This document shows positions 45,701-59,887 of a DNA stretch of 64,000 nucleotides, one piece after another (the stretch's first letter is position 1; every line of letters begins with the position of its first letter). Location of the stretch: contig NC_089979.1 of the NCBI RefSeq assembly GCF_036417845.1, positions 46,694,775 through 46,758,774 of the forward strand. Reading direction: 5' to 3'. The position numbers and the translations under genes were made by a program. The notes beneath the pieces are model-generated. The model saw only the letters and a program-made list of their open reading frames with translations. It was not told the DNA's origin and ran no database searches. The DNA is from Apteryx mantelli (Eukaryota; Chordata; Aves; Apterygiformes; Apterygidae).

Positions 45701-48700
45701 TTTAAAAAAAACAATTAGTTTTGTCCTTAATATAGCATGTCACTTTGCTTTGAACAATACATGTACTACACTGAACTGCAATGCAAATACTTTGCTGCAT
45801 CCTTGACGTTTGTGTCGCTACAAAATAAACACTTTTCTCAGAAAGAGGTTCCCCTCTTTTGACATGCAGTCCCTAGTCGTGAATCTTTCTGCCTGTACAG
45901 ATCAGCTGAACTTCCTCCTCCTCCTCCGCCCTCATATAAGCTTTTCTTTCACATGACTTTGAAGTCAGTTTCAAAGATGCAAGTGGCAGAGCCTCGAGCA
46001 ATTTCATGATAGAGAATAAAGACTGTTCAGACAAAGTGCATGTTTTCTCCCTTATCCAGGTTAAGGATGGAAAGTAGCAGTTACATACCAATACATAGCT
46101 GTTACAAATTAACAATTATGAAGAAGACCAACAGAAAAAAATGTTTGAAAAAGTTTAATTAAATACTAAGATCACTAACTACTCCATCATGGTAGGTATT
46201 TGGTGTTACTCTGCTCATGGTGACATGTATACATAGTACATCATGATGAATTTGCGTGAGCAATCAAGACTTAATGCATAGAGCTAATGTATAATGCAAT
46301 ATCCATTCAATGCAGGAAATGCCAAAAGTGTTGGCATAGAGCCTGCTATTCTATTACTAGTAACAGTAAGTCTACCAACAGTAATGTGCAACTCTGATTT
46401 AATAATTTACATGTTCTTGATATATAAGAAACCCAAGCAGGTTTCTTGACTTAATTCTACATGCTATTAACAACTAATTCATGGAATATATTGAATATTA
46501 ACATTTTATATGAGCTCAATAAAAATCAATGTGGTTAGGACACTGTTTTTGTAAGATCATAAAATTATCCAGAACATTAAGATTCTGTTCTTTGCTTTAA
46601 TTCAAGTAAACTCATAATCAATTTCTTTAAAATGTTAAGTTTTCCTGTAACTATACAATTAAAACAAATGTAGTGTTTTTCAATCAAATATCCATTTCTA
46701 TTGATTTATTTTTGACATTAATTGTGGTTTTAAAGTTAATTTGTTTTACTGACTGGGATAGCAAAATTATCTTAACTGACAGGCACTGAAGACCAATCAT
46801 CAGTAAAGCCATAGCTTTATTCTCATCTACTAGAGATGAGAACACATGGCATGGAACTCATTCTTCACAACAAGCCTTTTTAGTGAAACCTAGCAATCAC
46901 TCCAGCTAAGCAGTAATCTTGTTTCATCAAGCCAATTAAGTGGATATTGTAAGACTGTTCAGGGTTGCTGGTGTCCTGACTGAAAATTGACCATTAGTTT
47001 CTTAAGAATACAAGTAGTATTATTTTTACATTTAGATTTATGGATATGGACGCATTTCCTTATTTACAGAATAACTAAAAATATTCAATGGGAGTTGTGA
47101 ATTGTTTTATTGTTCTATATGAAAATGGAAAACAATCTTGAAAAATTCATCTCTAGTTGAAATTATGTATCAGATGAACATATAAAGAAAGTCAATGTTC
47201 AGAACTGAATGAGAAAATATCAACACATTCTAAAGAAACATGTTCTAAAGAAAGGTGAACTAAAGCAGAGAGAGACCTATCAGGGAATTGTGTGTAATGA
47301 GATATGTTGCTCCTTCAAGAGCTGGACAGCCAGAGCCTTGTACAGTTATAAAACCCAGATGGGATCTATAGTCCCATAAGTTCTGAAAGAGCAACAGAAA
47401 CAGCCCAGCTGAAAGAGGAGTTACTTCTTCAGTGGATCACGAAACCCAGATGGCTGAGAAAGGACTTGCGGAAAGAATTACCAAGGAGATGACAAAAAGA
47501 CTGCTTTATTCAATATTTTGCCTAAATTTCTGTGGTTGATGGATGTTGCACAGTTAAGTACCAGATAGCTATTATAAATATGATACTACATACATGAAAA
47601 GGCCTAAGTAAGTTCAGTAACAGCAGGTGAAATAGAAGCAGTTTTGGGGCTCTAAAACAGAGCTCTAGGAATAAGGATATGAACTGTAGCATTTGTCCTG
47701 GAGTTGGGCATGGTTGCTAAAAAGAAATGGGTGAGGGGAGGATGGAAACGATATAACAAGGTGCATTATCTCTTGGAGACTAGAATTTTCTGACAACTAT
47801 ATCTGACAGTTTTACAGAAATGGTTAGTAGCCAGCACAACAGCAGCAGATCTATTTTAATAGTTTGCCTAAATTCCTATGGTGAAAGGATAACCCTGATG
47901 GGACTTCAGCACAGTATGTATGGTCAAAATCACTATGAAGAAGGAGCTTATGTTTCCTAATTAATATGAACAAATTCCTGTAATTTTATTATCATTTTAG
48001 TTCATCAACTTACAATTAAACAGTTAAGATGAAAAGTAACCATGCAGAAATCAAATGAAAGCCCATAACACACAAAACATACCAAATCCTTCAGATATAC
48101 ATAGTAGTGGAACCAGAGCCAAAGCACTCCCACTCACACTCAAAAGCGATAAAAATAAACCTAGTTGAACGAGCTTCACTTAACATTCACGATTTCTATA
48201 GTATTAACAATATATGCGCAGTTCCAAAACATATTTTTATTCTATAAAGCAAGAAAACTAAAGTGATCAGTTCTAGACATACTAGATATAGCTCTGCATG
48301 CCAGTGAAACACTTCTGGCAAAACAGGCTGCAGCCTATAGCATTAGCTGTCCATTTCACTCCAATGCATCTTGAAAAGCTGCTATCTTATGAGACTACTT
48401 GAATCAGTTATTTGCAAGAACACTATATGAAAATATATTCTCTTCACTAACTGAAACTGTCTGGGTTAATCATTATTTTTGGTGGTCAGAGTTAACCCTT
48501 TCATTAAATTTCATAGCACAAATTTTACTGCAAGACTGGAAGTCTAATTTGTACACATTGTGACAATGTGTCTACAAAATCTTCAAAAACTCTCCTTATT
48601 CATATTCAGAACAAAATTCTTCTACCATCAGTAGTTGTCAAAAAAAAAAAAAAAAAAAAATCACACAAATGAAAACCACCACCACTTCACCTGATGCTTG

Positions 48701-51700
48701 GAGAAGCAAAAGGGAAGAGACTATATCTTAGGACAAGTATCAAGTACAGTGGTCAAAGATTATCAGTGTGTACTAGTTATCAAAAGATCATGTGTCAGTT
48801 TTAGAAATACATGCATTTACAATTTTTGGGGAAAGAATGGAAACAAAAAATGTTTTATTTGCAACATTTGCACTGCTCAGCAGATTTTTACAATATTCTA
48901 ACAACAACTACTGCTTTTTGCTTTTGTCATATTACATAGTACTTACCCTGCTCTCCTCTAGACTATCGAAAGGACCCGGAGGATCATCCAGACAAAGAAA
49001 TTCTCTCACTGCAAGGCTTTACCAAATAAAGTAAATTAGTTAAAGTACAAAAAAAAGCAACAATACCTAAATATGATGCCAATATTTCTTCAAGGGACTT
49101 AATGAAAATTTACCCTGACATTACTCCCAAGCATTCCAAATAATTTTAACAAACTAAGTCTCAGCTATATGTGTTAACCAGGGACAGTACTTATAATCTA
49201 ACTTAGAAGTTTGCAAAGGGCTCTTAAGAGTTTTAAAACAGAGGGCAATATCCAATTTAGAGTGTTTTTTTCTGAAGCTTCAGAGAAATCATTACTGCAT
49301 GACAACTGAAGTAAGTTTATCACTTTGATATTGAAGATGCTTGAAAAATTCTCATGGTTTAAAAAAAAAGAAAAAAAAGAATTAGAAAGTGAATGAAAAA
49401 GTATGCTGCTAAAATTCATACACAGATCTCTTCAGGGTATATCAGCGGAACTAACCATGGGCAGTGAAAGATGTGCTTGTGTGTCTCCATTTTGTTAAGA
49501 TCACAATCCATTGACATATACACAGTAAAAAAAAAAGTTATAAAAGAAAAAACTGCCAAGGTTAATGGGCCACGGATGTACTACATGTCTTTGCTAAACA
49601 TACATTTGCAACTAATGCATTCATCTTGAAATTGTGTAACAGTCGTCATGCTCCTCCATGCTCAGTTTTGTAAAAGCCAGAAGAAGAAAGTATGTACAAT
49701 CCTCTGGTTTACTCCAAAACAAGATATCTCAATTATCTCCAGTTGCGGAGATTATACAAACAATTATCTGCAAACATGCATCTTCACCCAATTTTCTGAC
49801 TAAGCCTTTCCTGCTCTGTTTTATTCATTCTTCTACAAATACCCTTAAATCAGAATAATATATGCTTATTAGCAATTCTGTGCCTTGCGCTCACTACTTA
49901 CAGATCTGTAAATCATCTTCTATTGCAATGAATGCACAAAAATGGAAGATGCGACTCTAAATGAATTCACTATCTTTTTCTCCTATGCAAGTCCCATGGG
50001 AAGGTGAGGACAAAAGGAAGTAGTTTTCTGCCTTCCTCTCATTCCATACATTTGAGGCAAACACTAAGTACAAACATAAGAAAAGACACTATTTTTCTCC
50101 AGCTACTAGTCTGATCAAACAGTTCAGGTTTTGCAACCAAAATGGGGAGAGACATTTTTTCAGCAAACACTTGACTGCTGATTATACCATGACTTTTAGG
50201 AAAGCTCTGATGAATATTTATCTAAAACACATGCTGTATTTCACCTTTATTTTGTCGCTGGATTTACGTAAGCCTGTTTTCAAGTCCCTGTTGCAGACCT
50301 GAAGATACTTTTTTTTTTTGGCCAATGTCTGGTCTGAATTCTTGTCTTCATCTCCATCTTCACCTCAGCAGCCTTTACATCATCCCAAAAAATTCCTTCT
50401 CCTATTATGCCAATACACTCCTTTCCCCATTTAGTCTTTGTGATAGATGTGGTCCACAGTGCAGATCTCCTCCATGCTTTCATTACGACCCTTCCTTTTT
50501 CAACCCTCTCCAACAGTGACTTACAGAAATCAATTCATGATCTGCGCAAGCCATGGCCTAAACTTCTACAATTAAAACAGTTTCTCCCAAGTACTCAAAA
50601 AACAATAAAAAATCCTGCTACTTAAAACAAAATTATCCCTCCTGTTAGCTCAGAAAGTGATGGACAGTGACAAGTCATTAAGTTAGTTAAATTATTAGGA
50701 AACATAACCCCAAACTTTACCAAACGAAAGGTTATTCAGCCATAGAAAGTAGTCTTCAAGGAAAAAGAACACTGTATTTGTTTTCCAGATTGTTTAATCT
50801 GCCTATTTGAAGTGACCCTTTTCTAACATGATGCTCAAATCCATCTTTTATAGTTGAATTGTTCTTTTCATAAAGACAAAAATTGTGCTGAATGAGCTCA
50901 TGTATGGCTAACTCAGAAGAACTTGTCACATGGAAAAATTTCTGCTCATCATTTTTCTTCCATATCTTTATCCTTCGTTCACCGAGCTCGGTTCAAACGT
51001 ATTTTAGAATATTTAGTTTCTACATTATGATAATAATTTTATTGTAGTGAAGTGTAATATTAAGATGATATGACATTCAGTAATGCTTGCGTGTGAAAAA
51101 AGGAATACCCAAAAGAATGAATATGCATAAATATTCAATCTACATGTATAATCATTAATTAATAGATCATACCCATTTTTTGTTCTCCCTAAAGCTGCTT
51201 GCAGACATTTCTGTCTTTTTCTACTGTTTTGGAAACATCTTGAAACCAAGAGCTGTAGATTCAGTCTTGTATATACAGAAATCAAGAAACTTAAAGCCAC
51301 AGGTCACTGCAACTTAAGAGCACCGAAAACGTGCTTAATTTCTATTACAAAAATGTTCCATTGGTGGTATAAATATTCATTTGCAACCTAGCTTTGAGAG
51401 TCTGCTTTGACCCTGTTTTCCCCTCCACATGATATATACCTCTTTTTTTCCATTTAAGAAATAGGAGAGAATTCTGTCTTAAGACTATGATAGCTCACAG
51501 AAATCTTCCACATCAAGTAGCATCATTGCTATGCACAGATCCTTCCTTTCTTCTTCGCTCCTAAGCCAGCCAACGTCCTTCTCAAGAGAGGCAGCAATGC
51601 CAGCGCACACCAGTGTTAAGAAGGGCAGCAGCTCAGGGCAGAGAAGACAGTGCTGCACACACAGGGTCTGGCTGTATGACAAGACTCAACAGCTGAGTTC

Positions 51701-54700
51701 CTTCCTTTCAAGCTGCTCCTTCCACAGGGTGGAGGCAGAGAAGAGCTGTCATTTATGAAGCCAGCTGATGCTTTTGTTTAGCAGGTTAAACTTCTTTCTC
51801 CCACCTCCTGGGTTATGTGGAATTTTCTTTAACATACTAAACTCTGTGGGTGGATTTCAATTTGATCTTTCACTGAATCTTCAATACAAGACAAAAGATA
51901 AATAATCCATAAACGCAGACTCTGAACTTAAGTTATATGCATGCCATCCTATGTTTTATCTTTAAACTACTTTGTGAATCTAGTGTATATCAAGTAGATA
52001 TACCAAACAATGTATGCAAAGGGTGAGTTTCCTACACACTCTCAGTATCTCAATACTAATACAGTGCATAAAGAAAAACAAAAGAGATTTCTCTACAAAG
52101 ACAGGTGGGTAGTTTGGTTTTGGTGTGACCCAAGCAGTTTCGGATTTCTTTGCAAAACTGTAGAAGTAAAGGGGTGAGCTTTTGTGGCAGAAGCAAATTC
52201 AGATTCTCACACTGCTCCTGTAAGGTGCAAATATTAATTCAATAGTAACTTTTATTCTCTTATAAGCAGGTAAGAAATTCAGACAGATCAAACCTCCCTA
52301 ATTTAATAATTGCATGAAGAATTCAGATTTTCATTAGATGCAAACTTACATCCTAAACTGTAAGGCTTAAAATAACTTAAATCTTAAGGCAGAGCCTTAC
52401 ACAGCCAAGACATAAGTTTTCTTAAAAAACAAAACACACTACAACTATCTACCTGCTTGAAAAACAAACATTTAAGCTCCCTTCTAAATCTGATTAGAAA
52501 TGTATTCCAAAAGTTACTTACTAGTTTTTGCATTAGATCATGAAAGATTTTTACTGTGTTTAGTTCAATCATTTTGGACCATCATCAAGATACAAACAAG
52601 CTAGTTGAAATCCCAGGCTAGCTGCAACATTGTGAAGCTCAGCAAAAGGTCTTCAGAGACATTCACTCAGACCAGAAGTCCATCTAGCTCACTATTCTAT
52701 GTCCAGCAACATGACAGTAACTGATGTTTCGAGAAGAATCCCTTTTTTGGCACACCCACCATTGTGTAATTTTAAAAACCAGTAAGTTCTTAAACTTCTC
52801 AGCCATATATTTCATCCAGATAATCATGTTTAATAGCCACTGATGGACAAACACCACAGTTGATCCCAATTTCTTTTGAAATCATTTATGTTTTTTGCCT
52901 CTAATATCTCACAACAAAGCTTTGTAACTTAGTGTGACACTTTGACTATGACTCAAACAAAAAAAATAGCGTTCTTTACTCACCTTCCCCATCTCTTTCA
53001 TGATTTCACCTGCCCTGTTTAGTCATCTCCTTCCCAAGACGGAAAGATTAAATTCAGCAAAATTTTACCCGTAGGGAAGCTATTCTGCAGCTTCATCTGC
53101 CCTTGCTTGCCTTCTCTGTGCTTCTAGCATACCCTCTTCTGAAAAAGTGCTTTAGACTGTGAGAAAGTGCAATTCAGATTTCCATAGTAATAATGTAATT
53201 TTCTCTTAGCTGTCAAGTTCCTCTTGAACAATTTTTATCCTCCCTTTTGACTATTGCTGAACACTAGGCTTTTTTGGAAAACTATTTACATCAATGCTGG
53301 GTTGTAACAACTAATTAATTCTATGATTCTGTATGTATGTACTTTCTGTTATTTTGCACTTAATGACATGCAATTTAATCTGTTAGTCACTCAATATCTA
53401 GGGATCCTTCTACAATACTTCATAATCCTATTGGTCTCTCCCTTTTCCAGATCATTTCAATTATGCTGAACATCAGTGCCCAGAACTGTGATCCAGAATT
53501 CCATAGGTAATGCTCATAAACTCTCTTCAATTCTTCTCCCCTTACCTTTCAAACATTTTACATGAGCTCCCTCCTAACCATCTGTAAATTAGACTTCCCT
53601 CTGCAAAAGACATTATTGCTTTCTCAAGCACTTTTATTCATCTGTTTACCACTTCTGTTTTCCATTATAAGCAACATCAGAAGACCTGGTCTATAGTTCC
53701 CAGACTTAATACTCAAGTTCTTAAGGAAAAAAAGAAGGCGTGAAAAGTAATACTAGTCATTCTTCTAACAAACTAAGGCAAATGTGGACATCAGATGCTG
53801 TAACGCCACAGGTACTTGCTCAGCAATTTTACATTTTACTTCCTGTAAAATTCTTGAGGGAATGCCATTTGCTCTGGACAATTTCTTACTCTTCACTTTT
53901 AATGATGTTTCAATTGAAGATAGTTCCCCAAAAGAATGGGACTGGTAAAACAAACTCTCAATTCCTCTGTAATGAATGCTAGCATGAAAAAATGCATTTA
54001 GGAGTTTCGCAACAGCCTTATCTTTCCTGAATGCTCCCTTTACTTCCTGATCATCTTCTGACCTAACTCTCTAAGTTTTTCTATTTCTAATGTTGAAAAG
54101 GTAGTTAGAACTAACAGCTATGCCTCTATCAACTTGCTTCTTAAAACTTTCTTTCGGCCTATATTGATATGATGTTACGTTTCATTTGCCAGAATTATGC
54201 TCTTCTCATCTGCCAGGCTTGGAAGGATCTTCCACTTTGGTATGAAAAAATACACTGGTCAGTAAGACTTCTGCACTTGGTTACTTAATCATACTAAGAT
54301 TTTTTAGACTCTTCAGTCTTCTTTGATTAGTGGTTTACATTTACTTATGTAAAGTAATCTATAAAGGTACTTCTTTTACTATTATGTCAGGTAATGCACA
54401 TTATGCCAGTTTAATGCACGTTTTAAGAAGTAACTGCATAGTAGTGTAAGAGCTTCACATTACGAAAACCTAATATTGGATTGCAATATAAACTACTAAT
54501 ACATCAAATCTGCTTTCAGCATACAGAAATTACGCTTTAGGAGTAAAAATGGTTTAGTCTAACATTTTAAAATTAAATATTACAGCATGCAGTTGTAGTT
54601 AACCACGCACAATTCAAAATACTGCAATACCCTTTTCTGCTTAGGTTAAAATGTAATTAATTTAATAGGACACCAAATAATGCACATAATGACTAAATGC

Positions 54701-57700
54701 ACAACATGAACATTAACGAAATTCTATGGCCTATACTAGGAGTTTGAGTAAAAAAACCCACAACCCACAAAATTTAAATCACATACCAGTTAGCAATATC
54801 TTTATGAGCTACTAGGTTTTGGAGGAATGCTTGTAGTCCCAACTGTCGATCTTCCAAGAAGTCAGGATTATAATTATCCTTGAACCAGCGCTTTGGTGGA
54901 AGAGCCAATCGAAAGCCTGGAAACATATCTTTTAGCTGAAATAGAAACCAAAGATGAATGAAAACATACAAAAAACCATCAGCATGAAATACTGAATTTG
55001 ATGAAGGCATTGAACTTTACTCAGAATTATTGGATGTCTTCATCTTCTGTTAAGTTCAAGCACTAGGTAAGTCTCACAACCATAAGTACAATCCAAATTA
55101 TTGTATAAATTCTAGACTCAGTTCTACCACTTGCTGTTTTGCCTTAGGCAATCAAATGACCTCTCAAATTCACCATATACAAACAAAAGTGAAAAAGCTA
55201 TGCTTTGCTACTGAATGTCTTTGAGTCAGTAAATATAAGAAAACTTTATGTAAGTAATAAGTGTTAGATGAGTAAGCATTTCGGTGATGTTTCTTCTAAA
55301 GTACTCAGGAATAAAAAGTACTATATAAATAAAATATATAAAACTCATTACAGACCTACAACACTGCAACTCATCTTTTTTTGGGGACTTTTTTTGAATC
55401 AGAATGAATTATGACAGATGCATGAAATACTTCTAGCAAAGAGCAGCTCCTCAAAGACTCAAACTATTTTATACACAGATGTGGTATAAACCTTGGTACT
55501 AACATGCAAAATTATATTCGTAGCTTACTTAAATAGCAATTAGGTATACTCAGTGTCAGAAATACCTAGAAGTTTTTTTTTTTTTTGAATTTGGAAATGA
55601 AATATGGAATTAAATGGAGGCCTAAAATTATGTAATGATTGACTTGTCCAAGGATGCCAATTTACTTTTTTCTACTATGCATGAAGGTAACAAAACCTTA
55701 ATGCTTTCATAAAAAATTTTTAGATGTGTTTTCTTAAATGGGATGTTTGATGCAAACACAAAAAAATCTCTAAGAGGATTTACAGTGAACAAAAAAAGGT
55801 TTTACAAAAATAATGTAATTGCAATTCACACAAGAACCAGTTAATCTTTTCATGAAAACACGATCAAGCAAACTTCTGTCAGATGTACTGAATACATCTA
55901 ATACATTCACATGAATGTTCCAATGACAGGGATTCCAGAATCTCCCCGCAAAAAACATTTTACTTCTCAGTGTTTACATAGCTGCTAGCAAACTTAAGCA
56001 CTGTGACAATAAGATTGCTGTTTTTAACTACACTTTATGGACTCTCTGAAAAAACTCCTGGGCAACTCTTCAGCAGATTAAGTTTAAAAAAAAAAATTAA
56101 ACAAAACATAACAAAACCAGATACTGTATTCCAGCTAGAATTTCACTAAACATTTTAAAGAAATAACCACCTTCGTGACTTATGTTTGTTCATAGCAGCA
56201 CCATCTCATACCATGAGAAGAGTGCCTTTTAAGATCACAGTTATTGCATAGTCAATTTGTAGCCCATGGTATTATTAGTTCCTTATCTATACAATTGTTT
56301 GTCAAAGTCACCTTCTTTATTTGTGTATTTAATGTTTTCTTTAAGTATATGTAGTCTTGTTCTCAGACTGAATTTCCTGTTTTTATTAGACTATTTTTAT
56401 CTTTGGTTATCCAAAGTTCCTTCACCTATTACAAAATTATCATTAACACCATACATTCAAGTATCCTCCACACTCCATAACCCCTGTTAGTTAATGAAAT
56501 ACTGAATGCACCTGGACCCAGAGAAGATAACAGAAGAAGACTTAATTGTAGAGAGGATGATAGATAAGGACAGCTGGGAAAGCATTTCAACCAGCTGGAT
56601 TTCTGCTTAACGATGATTTCACTTGTCTGTTTATGCAGATCACATTGTTTCTTTTGTAAGGGAAGAGCATGTCTACCCACAGATTGCTCCTTTCGTGGAT
56701 GAAGAGTCTGAGAAAGCTAGTTGCTGTCAGCAGATCCATTTTCAACAGCACAGTCTTGAGGAATTCCTTCTCGAGCACTCCTCAGATGCAGCAGGAAAAC
56801 TATGGGTCAGACAAGCTATGCTGCCTTTGACAGCTTGCTTAGATCCAGCATTCTTCCTAGATGTCTCTCCCCTACATCATCATGTGATAGATCATGCATG
56901 TCACATGAGGGAAAGATTGCACAGCCTTAGGGAAAAATAGTTAAGTTGTTGGTTCTTAAGAATTGGCCATTTTATTATTTATTCAACAGCTTTACAGGTA
57001 GAGTAATAAACTTTAAAAAGTTCTTCTTGCACCTTTTCTCAAGATGGAAGTGCATTTTTCACACATTTCTCCAATACACTAGGTGTCCTTAAGCGACAAA
57101 ACCTATGCAACTAGCCAAATGTCTGTACTGTAGCTTTTGCTCCTAATCCCTCAGATTTCATCATGTTCAACATGCTCTCAAATTAACAATTTTGTTAAAA
57201 TTATGGCAAAAGACAGTAGTTTAGTCTTTGCTGTATCCTTTGCTAATTGCTTTCCATAGTTTGCTCCCAAGTAATGGACCTATATTTTCCTGTCTCCTTC
57301 TATTACTTCTGTTTCTAATGATTTATAGAACTTTATTGCTTCAGTCATCCTGTGATAGTTTGTCCTGCATCTCAGCACTTCTGCCTTACTCCTTCCAAGT
57401 TTGCGCTACTCCTTTGTGCTGACCTCTCTGTGTATTCTTTGCTTCTGATTGATTGCTTTTGATTTTGAAATCAAAAGAGGACTTCTCATGTACCCATACC
57501 GGTAACATACTTATCTTTCGTTTGCATTAGATTAGTATGCCATTGTGTTTTTATTTGTCTTCTTTCAACAGGCATGATGTTTTCATATCCTTTTTATCTC
57601 CTGGAAAGAAGTTTTTTGAATGACAAAACTCTCTAGTTTCTTGGGCTTGAATTCTACTCTTCTGACACTTAATCACTCTGCACTTAAACTCTACTTTTTT

Positions 57701-59849
57701 CAGAATCATATGATTCTGATGTCTTTTACTCCCATTAGTTTTTATTTTATTAGCTGCTCTGTACTAAAAATATTTCAGAAAGTAAAGGAAGTTATGTTCA
57801 AAACCTTTCCAGGATCCTATTCCTATCTATTTTGCCTTATGTATTTTCTCTGAGAGATCAGGGTAAATAAAGAACACTATTAAGTCCACCAGCTCCTTCT
57901 ATTAACTAGCTAAACTGCATTCATCAGGTCTGTGTCATTTTATCTACATGTGTCCTATTGCTACACTGTCCCTATTCTTTTCTCCATTTTCAGCCATTTC
58001 CAAAGTCCAGCTCTCAGCTCAGTGTGAACTTCAGAACAAGCATATACCTAAGGCACACAACACAAGACCTGCTCTTTTCTCTCTTTACTTGGTCTTCCTG
58101 AAAAGCCATTCCCCTCTGTCAATACTCCAAACTATGATTCATGCAGCACTCAATTATTCAATTCAGTGGGCGTTTAATGGCAACTTTCTGATATCATTTC
58201 AGGGAATGAATAATCTGCCACCAATCTCAAAAAGGAGGCTGGAGAAATGAATTTATAACATAATGGATTTATACATTGTTATACATTATACCTCTTGTTT
58301 ATACTGGGTTTCTAGCAAATATGGCACAGAAAATCCTAAAAGTATACATGCATGAAATTTCATTTCTAGTATTTGTCATTAGAGCACTATCAACAAGGAG
58401 CTGCAAACACTGTATCATGTCTTTTGAACCACTGATAAAAACATATAATCATTTACTCTTCAACTCTTAAAAGACAGAAATACCAGCTGCATTACTTGAA
58501 ATGTGCTGTAATTCTGAAACTTAAAGAGAATTCCAGAATTGTAACAAAAGAATTGTTTAGATGTATACTAAAAGATGAAAAAAAACCCAAAAACTTTAGC
58601 CAATAATACAAAGGGGAAAAATTCCTGTTATAAATCAAGGCAAAAGTCAAACATTCATGTCAAAGATTTGATTATAGAGACTTTACTTGTAAAAATCAAA
58701 ATATCTAAGTATCTAGTCTGAAAAAGTATATGTGAAGTTTTAGTTTTCCACACTACTGATAGTGATCTGATATGTCACAACTAACTTCCAAGACTCTAAA
58801 AACAAAAGATTGATCAACACAAAAAGTACTTCTGATGCTCAAAAAATTTTAGTTTCCATCAGCCTATGACCCTCAAAAGCAGATTTTGCTGCACTGAAGA
58901 CAGTATACTTACACTAGTTATTTCATAGACACAATCTTTGCAAAAATGAGGAATCCTATGTGTTTCGTTCATTAATATAGAAAATGTTTTATATGCAGTA
59001 AAGAAGCAAAAGCAGAAGAAGAAGTGACAAAAACATGAAACAAAGAGAAACAAGAAATAAGAGTGAGGTAAGTTGGTTGAGAATTTACTACTGTATACTT
59101 ATCTCTCACCTTGTCATTAAGCCTGGAAAAGTCAGTGTACCGTCTAAAAACCACCCAACTTTCCTCTGAACTTCTTTTTACTAGTATTTTGTACACCTGT
59201 GTGGAAAAACAAGAACATCAGAAAAAAGTGCAGAACTTCACGCTGCATTGGCTGGAAGGCTGAAATGATCCTTTATTTTTTAATGAAACAACTCACAAAT
59301 AAAAAAAATCTAATTAAATCAGCAGTATTAATAAATTTCAGAATTTAAGGAAAGATTTTTTGTATTTTCCAAATATAATTAACTACCTTCTCTCTTTGGC
59401 AGGTTTGTGAAACTCCTTCCAGATTTCCCCTCTATGGAAAATCAAGTCCCTGCTACCAAAGAGACAACTGAAGTAGGTTTTACAGATCTACTTTAACTTT
59501 TGCTGAATTTCAGTTTTACTTATTAATTCTGGAGGCCAATCTGCTCTTTACACAACAGTAGTAATCATGCAGTTACTGAGCCTTATATTATTTTAACACA
59601 GCTCATACGCCTTGGCTCACAAGAAAAAAAAAAAAAAAGGTGTAGGATAAAAAATAAGATTCTGCTCTGGTTCAATTTGTCTTGAACATTAGTTTTTGTC
59701 TTTCCAGGCAGAATATGAACACCCATCCACCTCTGTAGATGACTGTGTCAGAATGATTATACCAGCATTGTAAACCAGAAGTAACTGATCTTTTGAATCA
59801 GATGTAGCAAAACAACAGCACCATTCTCCAACTTAAAAGAAAATGGGTT

Positions 59850-59887
<38 letters not shown>

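Noticed and set aside
53740-53982. 80-codon plus-strand frame
   Set aside because: Lies inside the decayed antisense CR1.
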